This document shows positions 57,694 through 64,000 of a stretch of 64,000 bases of DNA, one piece after another. Source of the stretch: Volutella citrinella (taxonomy: Eukaryota > Ascomycota > Sordariomycetes > Hypocreales > Nectriaceae); NCBI GenBank assembly GCA_034401135.1, contig JAWZSP010000002.1, forward strand, positions 992,001-1,056,000, in the 5' to 3' direction. Positions within the stretch are counted from its first letter, which is position 1. Every line of letters begins with the position of its first letter. Both the position numbers and the translations under genes were made by a program. The notes beneath the pieces were generated by a model. The model was not told where the DNA came from. It worked only from the letters and a program-made list of their open reading frames with translations, and did no database searches.

Positions 57694-58632
57694 TTAATCC
57701 AGCTGCTCCCAGGGCCCGGTTCCCTGCCACGCATCCATTACGGCCTTCCAGTACCGCTCGGGGTCAACTCTCATCTGGGCCACGTGGGCGCCTCCCTCAA
57801 ACCTCTCCGTCTGGACTGGGCCGCCCACGGTCCTGGCGACCTTTGCGTGCTTCTCGACATCCTCGTAGCCGATGGCCCTGTCGCCGGTTCCGTAGAGGTA
57901 GAGCCTCCGCACCTCGCGGTCGCGGCGGTCCTGGGCGTTCATGGCATCGGCAAACTTGTCGCCGGGCCATTCGCGCCCCCACGGCACGATCATGAGCCAC
58001 ATGACACCTAGGACCATGTGCATGACGGGGGACACGAGGGAAGGCAGGCCGACCATGAAGGCGTAGTGGTAGCGAGCCCAGTTGTTGTAGCCTGGGCAAG
58101 AGTCCATGATCATGACGTGGCGCGGGATGGGGGTAGAGCAGAGAGCCTTGGACCACAGCTCCCAGAGGGCGATGGCGGAGCAGATGCCGCCGTTGGAGAA
58201 GACGTGGACGAGGATCCGGGGCGGCGCCTTGGCCAGGTCCTCGTGAGTAGTGCTGGCGTCGTGGGTGGCGGCGACGGAGGCCTCGGAGGCGGACATGAGG
58301 ACGGGGACGGCGGGAGAGAGGAGTTTGGCGCGGTGGTCCTTCCACAGGTACATGGGCATGTCGTTGCGGACCATGAGCAGGCGGGCGGCGGGGAAGCGCT
58401 CGCGGTAGTGCGCGATGTACTTGGCCACGTTGGCGTCGCGGGCGTAGAGCCAGGAGCAGAGGACGATCAGCTCGGGCGTCGTCTGGTCCGGGGCCGTCGT
58501 GGCTCCGGAGGCGGCGTCCGAGTGTGGGGCTGCAGCGGCGGCGGTGGCGGTCGGCGGGAACAGTGCGACGGCAGGGCTGAGCTCTTCCATGCCGGCGAAG
58601 GCCGGGGGCAGTTCCTTTGCGGGAGGCGGCAT
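57694..58632 (-). CDS. DUF829 (TMEM53-like) alpha/beta hydrolase-fold protein
   Basis: Family function is poorly known; animal TMEM53 sits in the nuclear envelope. Intronless, 312 residues from the ATG giving MPPPAKELP; the frame is open 25 codons further (to 58707) with a Cys/Arg-rich stretch that may be leader. Alpha/beta hydrolase elements are visible: PELIVLCSWLYARDANVAKYI (strand and helix), the nucleophile elbow VHVFSNGGICSA near residue 145, MIMDSCPG after it, YLYGTGDRAIGYEDVEKHA carrying the acid, and GGAHVAQMR carrying the His. Two hydrophobic stretches (MVGLPSLVSPVMHMVLGVMW) could be membrane-associated. Serine hydrolase activity is plausible but unproven. Codon use is GC-rich, so overlapping frames on the other strand are long but not real. 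Confidence 0.82.
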   Translation of the reverse strand: MPPPAKELPPAFAGMEELSPAVALFPPTATAAAAAPHSDAASGATTAPDQTTPELIVLCSWLYARDANVAKYIAHYRERFPAARLLMVRNDMPMYLWKDHRAKLLSPAVPVLMSASEASVAATHDASTTHEDLAKAPPRILVHVFSNGGICSAIALWELWSKALCSTPIPRHVMIMDSCPGYNNWARYHYAFMVGLPSLVSPVMHMVLGVMWLMIVPWGREWPGDKFADAMNAQDRRDREVRRLYLYGTGDRAIGYEDVEKHAKVARTVGGPVQTERFEGGAHVAQMRVDPERYWKAVMDAWQGTGPWEQLD

Positions 58633-60407
58633 GGCGGGGAGGGCTTGCGCGCGACGGTTTGAAGGGTGGCGGTAGCAGGGGCGGCAGCTGGTGAGACGGA
58701 TGGACAAGGAGGGGGGGGAGGGAGCGAGAGGGAGAGAGTTGAGATTGTGATGGATTGAGTCGGGACGACGAGTCGAGTCGGCTTATCTTTCAGCGTGTTG
58801 AGGCAGGGGGGGCTAGGAACAAGGATCTATTGCGCCAAGGCGCCTCTACTCTATACACACTAGCAAAGGCGCTACCATCGGGACTTTCGTAGGAAAAGTT
58901 GCGTAGCGAACGACGACGACTATGTGCTATGGAGTAAATAGACCAACTCAGGCCGATTTTTGCAACCTGGTGCGGATAGGCGTATTTATGTCTGCATAGG
59001 CGAGGAAATACTGTCCGATGGCCCCCATCAGCGTGACATGCGCCCACCCACACATTGAGCCGGCTTAGTGGGAGATGTCAGTCAGCATCAAGACATTTCG
59101 GATGGCCCGGCGCTCCGTTGGCCGAATTGTTTCGCGAGGGGGGCCCGGCCGGAGTCGAGAAGATGGAATTGTTGCCCCGCGTCAGCCGGCTGATGCTAAA
59201 AGATGGGGTTTTATTACGATGCGCCCGATTTGGTTGACAGCGGCGGGGGTCAATGACTTACAGGGAGCTCTTAACTGGTCCGTTCTCCGTGGTAGTCTTT
59301 GCTAGGATCGAGTGCACAGCTGAACTAAAAACACCTTGTTACCCTTATCCTAAGCTAAGAAGCCAGCCCTATTAGCTTGCTTTCGCACTCGCTCGGCGAC
59401 TGGCTAGCTGGGGCGGGCCCGTCCGCCTGCGACGCCGACTCTGCTGGTGAAGCTATCGTGACAGGGCCTCAACATGATCATGACTAATGTTTCTCGTCGA
59501 CTTGTCTATTTGGGGTGATCACATGAGTGATTCCCCGCAACACGCTTGTTTGTTTGCCCCAAACTTGTCGGCGCCTATTGATGCGTGTTGTGCATGAGAC
59601 CAGAGACCCATCCAGGGGAGGCACCTGTGGTGATGGCAAAGGCTTGCTTCGTTGATCTTTGATCTCTGTCTCGAGCTTCATGTGCCTATACCCATTGGCC
59701 CTCCCTGCTTGTACTAGCTACCACAGCGGCGTCCGTTACTCGATTTGATCAATGTCCGATCCGACCAAGTCCAATAAGTTACCTCGCCCTGGAGTCTCGG
59801 AGAAATTCCCAGACACAGGCATCTCTAGCGGATGCTACGTTTCGTTTGATGCAGTCCTACATTCATCCCTCGGAAATTTGTAAGAGACTCTGCAACATGA
59901 CCCTCGTGGCTCTCCTTCGGCGAATTCATGTCGGCCTGGTCCCGTTCGTGTGACTTCAGGAGGCGGACTGCGAGTCAATTGTAGCGCAACGGTTGGACAC
60001 GGAGAGGACTGGATTGAGGTTCATCTGCCTTACGTGCCGATTACAGTAACTTTACCGAGCCCATTAGGCTCGAAGATACCATCCCGGGACCTCTGTCCTG
60101 CCCTTACCCCGGCCTGGACGCTCACATTTCCGGTCTCCATGGCAAGCGAGGTTTAGGTTGAGGAATGTCTTGTCCCGAAATGGCCTCACAGTTACGGACA
60201 TTGACTAAAACAGGAGAATCTCCGATATGGAAGCTTTGGGAGCTGTGGGTTTGTGTATCAAAGGGTGGAAATCATCTCGAGAGTTGCAGGAGTCCATAGA
60301 GACTGGCTCTACTCAACACTACATGCGTCCAGACTTGCCCTGCTACTTGTCAGTCTACTGCCCTCCAGAAAGCATCCATCTTCCCACAATACTATTCCCC
60401 CCCAAAG
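58633..60407. other. Divergent intergenic region
   Basis: 1.8 kb. An open frame at 60227-60586 overlaps the start of the next gene in another frame and is probably leader or chance. Nothing else is seen. Confidence 0.45.
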
Positions 60408-61241
60408 ATGCACCTCCAGCAATCTCTCCAGCCGGCAACGTTCTTTGTTGCCCCCAACTTCAACACCGGTCCCTTTCCTCGCGGCGAGTGGGACCTCGGC
60501 ACGATTGTCCAAGATATCAAATACTTCACGCCAATCACTTTCAAGGACGAAAGAGTCCCCATCCCAGAATGCCTGCAGAACTCTGACCCAAAAAGGGATG
60601 TCCACTGGAAACTGGACTATTCGGTGGACAGGGAGGCGAGCCTGCTCGGCCAGGTCCTTGGCCGAGTTATCTACGGCAAAGCAGGCCTCAAGAGATGACA
60701 AAATGTGGTGCATGAATACACGATTGAAGAGCTGCACACTCGTCACTTCAATCCCTGGCAGGATTACATCAAGAAGTGCCTGAATCTTGGGTCCGTGGCC
60801 GCATACCTCGATGTCACCTCCTATAGTAAGCCAATTTTCCTCATAACGGGAATCAAAGTTGCGTTTGGAGCGACCATTTCAAGCACCTGGGGCTCCGGAA
60901 TGGAGGCCGAGGCCGCTTTTGGCATGCAAGTGCCAGAGGGGGGCTTCCAGGCTGCGGCTCAGGGGACTAGCGGCTCAACCCTGAGTATGTCATGCGGCAA
61001 ACCGAGTGACTTCGTATTTGGCATACAGGTGGTGAAGATTTACCACCCCTGGACATGGCTGAGGCGGATTCGCGGGTTGCCGCCCGCAGAGCCCCAGTGG
61101 ACGCTGTACGATCGTCACGCGACCCTGTGCGGCGACGATGGCGAAGACGATGACCCCAAGGTTCTCGAGGTTGAAAAAGAAGACGGCAAGTGGGTAGAAT
61201 ATGGAGAATGTGATGGCGTAATTTGGCGAGTGGTTGATTGA
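60408..61241 (+). pseudogene. Conserved fungal protein of unknown function with one in-frame stop
   Basis: One continuous frame of 278 codons, interrupted by a single TGA at 60696-60698; the parts before (97 codons) and after are in the same frame. The N-terminus (LQPATFFVAPNFNTGPFPRGEWDLG) and the middle (KPIFLITGIKVAFGATISS, then DFVFGIQVVKIYH) match the pattern of an ascomycete family of about 250-300 residues that I recall as unnamed. It begins with a membrane- or wall-associated look but has no signal peptide. No plausible intron removes the stop: no GT-AG pair of 45 nt or more spans it in phase. The context is AGA TGA CAA. It may be a nonsense allele, a readthrough site or an assembly error. 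Its neighbour to the right is also stop-interrupted. Confidence 0.65.
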
Positions 61242-61577
61242 CGAGCCATGGCGAGTTGTGTCTTCATGATGCCTCAATCTGTTGACACTGGAGTTTTCGT
61301 TACCGAACCTGCGGATATCTGTCTGTACGCAAATGATTCTGAGTTTTATTCCTATTTAAAGAAAACGAAGGCAACAAATCATCAAATGTTACATCGGTAC
61401 TATGCGTAGAAGAATGTTGAATGGAGCCACCGTTGGCATCCAAACCTGCCCAGTGTGCTGCCCTTGACAGCGACAAGAATCGAATCGCGACGGCTATTTT
61501 ACAACATGAAGTAAAAGTCTGCCCACTATATCTCGAGGAAGAAATTGAACATGAAGGGATGCACATTTCCCGGGCCG
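61242..61577. other. Intergenic, convergent 3' regions
   Basis: 336 bases between the stop codons of two interrupted genes. Nothing is seen. Confidence 0.45.
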
Positions 61578-64000
61578 TCAGTTCGCATTGGCCCCTCCAC
61601 CGACCGCTCTCTCAATCTTGCGGGCAACCTCCTCATTATCAACTTGATCAGAGGTCCAGAAGACGTTTGGGTGAAGGAATCGAAGGCCGTCCCTGTCTCG
61701 AGACATGGCCTCCAGTACCTTTACCATTGCAGCATGCCTGTTGGGGCTGTCCCGCATCAGCTCCCTGATATCACACGACTCTGCAACCGCCAAGATATTG
61801 GCGGCGAAGCCTGCTGCAATCGGCGTAGCGTAGGAAGTGCCGCTCTTCGACTTGGTGCCATTCTTTTGCTTGCCCACTGCAACACCCAGTGTCGCGAAGC
61901 GGTTGTTTTCTTCAAGAGGCGGATTGCCGTGGTATCGGTTGCCCAGTCCATCAGTGGCATTGAGGCAGATAACACGCTTATCCGAAGCCGGGAACGATGG
62001 CCCGTTTGTGAGCCCTCCGTCGTTGGAGGCGGCTGCGAACATGATCTTGCCTGCCTCCTAGGCACGCTCGATGGCCTCGAGGACCTCTTCGTCGCGCCCC
62101 GGGCTGGAAATTGACATAGAGATGATGTCGGCATCAACATCAGAGTCGACGGCCCAGTTGATTCCCTGTAGAGTCGCCAGTTAGTAGTGGGTAGCAGATG
62201 TCATCCTGGGAGATTTCGTATTACTAACGTTGGCTATGCGACGCATATCAACGTGCTCACCCTCTTTCTCGAAGACCTTGGCGACATGGACATGTGCCAC
62301 TGGCGCTGCTTTCAGTAGGAGTTGGGTAATGAGTGTCCCATGGCCGCAAGTGTCGTGGGCGGGGGAGCCGTCTATCAGCCTGACAGGGCTCGGGATCCGG
62401 CTCTCGTTGTACTTCCGCATGCCTCTGATATAGGTATCTTCCTCATCGTAACCTGAATCAAGTACTGCAACCCGGATCGGGCCGCCTTTGGAGTCGCCGA
62501 GATGTTTCATGCTTTCGGTGAGTTGGGTCATCTTTTCCCAGAATTTTTTGGTATAGTCATCTCTAAAGTAGTAGAGTTGATAATGTCAGTCTAGGTCTTT
62601 CATCATTTCCATTTGAGAGAGTTGGCGGGGTCGTACCGTTCGTCTACTTGGTCAACATCCTCTCTGTGGTTTGAGGGGGTCGTGTCTTGTTGCGAGAGGC
62701 CCCCAATGGTTTTCAAGTCCTTCTGCAGAGCATCGTGAAGCGGCTCGAGTACGCATTTGTAAAGGACGGCTGTAGACCGGAACTCTGGCTTGAGCTGGCC
62801 GAAACCGCCAACAAGGCCACAGAAGTCCCAGCACGCGTGAGCGGCCACCCAGAAGTCTTCCGGCACCTTGTTCTTCCATTCAGACAGAATTCGCGACAAG
62901 CGGGCACGGTGGGAGCTGCTACCGCGGTATTTATTGTTGTGCGGCACTGCCGTCTCACCGGCACCCAACTCCATCAACGTTATGCCCAGAGCTGCCAATG
63001 TCTCTTGGTAGGTACTCTCGCCACCGGCTTCACTGTTACCGCCAATTTCGCAGGGCAGCATGAGCTGGACGACCGGATGCTCGTCTCCAGAATTGGTGCT
63101 CTGGTACAGAGTGATGGCGTTGCTCGTCCAAGGGCCCTGTACCCATTTAGTGCCAAGCAATCGAATCATGGAGGAAGCGAGCAGAGCCCCGAGGTATCTT
63201 GTCGATGGTCGCAGCAAGCTGGACCCGATTTCGCTGTTGGCGCGTCCCAGGGCATCCTCCAAGCTTTGCGAGATGATGTTGCAGGGAACCGCCTCAGTGC
63301 AGTTTGCATCCCAGATCTGACCATCATTGCAGTCAAATTTCCGGCATGGACTTGTATGACCCTCGGCTGAGGGGTCTACGGTTGCGGGGGGTGGTGAGCA
63401 GATCAGATCCGGAGATGCCTGCGTTGCATTGATCGGTGGACTGTGAAGGATGGGGTTGGCACAGCATCTGATACGACGGGGATTGGACGAACCTCTGAAA
63501 CCTAAAACTCAAATGACGGGTCTCGTGACACGTGTTGACGGACAACCTCATAGAGTTGCTACTCAACGCTGAGAGATGGATGTTTGTTTGATGAGGATTG
63601 CGGCAGACGGCTCCCTGGGTGGTGACACACTTAAACAAAGAAGAACTGGCCGTCATGAAATCATGGGCCTCCTTGATTGCGACCATGTCATCATCGGAGA
63701 GAGTCCCCAGACGAGCTTCAGCTCGGGAGCAAGCATCTGGCATGCCAAATGCCTGGTAATACTTGGCGACGAAGTTGTGCAAGGTGTCTTGGACAAGCTC
63801 GATCTTGGCCGTTGTTTGGGGATGGCGGATCAAGATGTTGGAAATGGGCTGTTGGAGCCACTGAGCTCCCTGTTCATCTCGATACGACACATTGACATGG
63901 GGGTCATCGGTTAGCGGCCTACGGATCTCCAACCCGCTACATGCAGATCGCCAGCTGGCTCTGGGACGGGCCCCAGATCGGCCCCTGCCTCCACGAAGGC
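61578..64000 (-). pseudogene. DUF7580-subtilisin (peptidase S8) fusion gene with in-frame stop, 5' end outside window
   Basis: Exons by phase: 63493-64000 (partial), 62637-63440, 62229-62562 and 61578-62165. The N-terminal part is helical (IELVQDTLHNFVAKYYQAFGM, MVAIKEAHDFMTA). Exon 2 carries the pattern of fungal DUF7580 regions (RPSTRYLGALLASSMIRLLGTKWVQGPW and ALGITLMELG). After the 74-nt intron comes RDDYTKKFWEKMTQLTES, then a subtilase domain: catalytic Asp in VAVLDSGYDEE, His in DTCGHGTLI, oxyanion Asn in FAAASNDGG and Ser in KSGTSYATPIAAG, all present. A TAG at 62058-62060 interrupts it between the His and the Ser; CAG to TAG is the simplest origin. No intron of acceptable length removes it. 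Introns fit at 62166-62228 (GTTAGT, CTAAC branch), 62563-62636 and 63441-63492 (GTTCGT). Cytosolic protease of NLR-effector type, probably inactive. Confidence 0.75.

Noticed and set aside
60227..60586. 119-codon open frame overlapping the start of the interrupted gene at 60408
   Set aside because: Overlaps a recognisable family in another frame; likely leader or chance.
63333..63500. Apparent frameshift in the DUF7580-subtilisin gene
   Set aside because: A 52-nt intron, 63441-63492 (GTTCGT...CACAG), joins the two frames exactly, so no frameshift is needed.

Overview
The window is nuclear DNA of a filamentous ascomycete. The evidence is gene-dense sequence with 46-80 nt GT-AG introns (often with a CTAA/CTAAC branch site), C-ending codon preference in strong genes, and orthologues of typical Pezizomycotina proteins: cyclin C, a MUP1-type permease, a HET-domain protein and a TauD-type dioxygenase. 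The protein flavour suggests Sordariomycetes, probably Hypocreales; this is an impression, not a computed placement. All gene models were spliced by hand and checked for reading-frame continuity.

Layout, left to right. 0-5 kb: the 3' part of the Mediator-associated cyclin C gene (SSN8), an 'ipa'-like protein with a HicA-like C-terminus, and a small mitochondrial protein. 5-17 kb, transport and nutrient block: an 8-exon OPT oligopeptide transporter, a broken gene for a secreted protein, a 9-exon MUP1-like methionine permease and a divergently arranged TauD/TfdA dioxygenase. 17.9-22.4 kb: a 9-exon, 1320-residue protein combining Cys/His clusters, a P-loop GTPase-like module and a complete patatin phospholipase domain; this is the most striking gene here. 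22.4-29 kb: about 6.6 kb with no supportable gene, leading into a conserved 185-residue low-complexity protein. 31.6-34 kb: a small mitochondrial protein and the S-adenosylmethionine carrier (PET8 type). 34-37.5 kb: the WDR48/UAF1 (Bun107) WD40 cofactor of a deubiquitinase. 38.8-44.2 kb, all on the minus strand: a DHH-family RecJ-like phosphoesterase, an SGNH hydrolase and an intronless HET-domain protein. 47.7-52.3 kb: the HAS1 ribosome-biogenesis helicase head to head with a triple-KH RNA-binding protein. 52.3-56.5 kb: a second gene-poor stretch ending at a small Cys-containing acidic protein. 57.7-64 kb: a DUF829-type hydrolase, then two stop-interrupted genes: a conserved unknown and a DUF7580-subtilisin fusion that runs off the window.

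How they fit together. Housekeeping genes (SSN8, HAS1, KH protein, WDR48, SAM carrier, DHH phosphoesterase) alternate with accessory genes. Three accessory genes carry effector domains known from fungal NLR-like or incompatibility proteins (patatin, HET, peptidase S8), but none has an NB-ARC or NACHT region. The permease and dioxygenase pair, with the OPT transporter nearby, could serve organic nitrogen and sulfur uptake. Three accessory genes carry in-frame stops while the rest of their frame and splice sites are intact, which points to recent decay, allelic nulls or assembly error.
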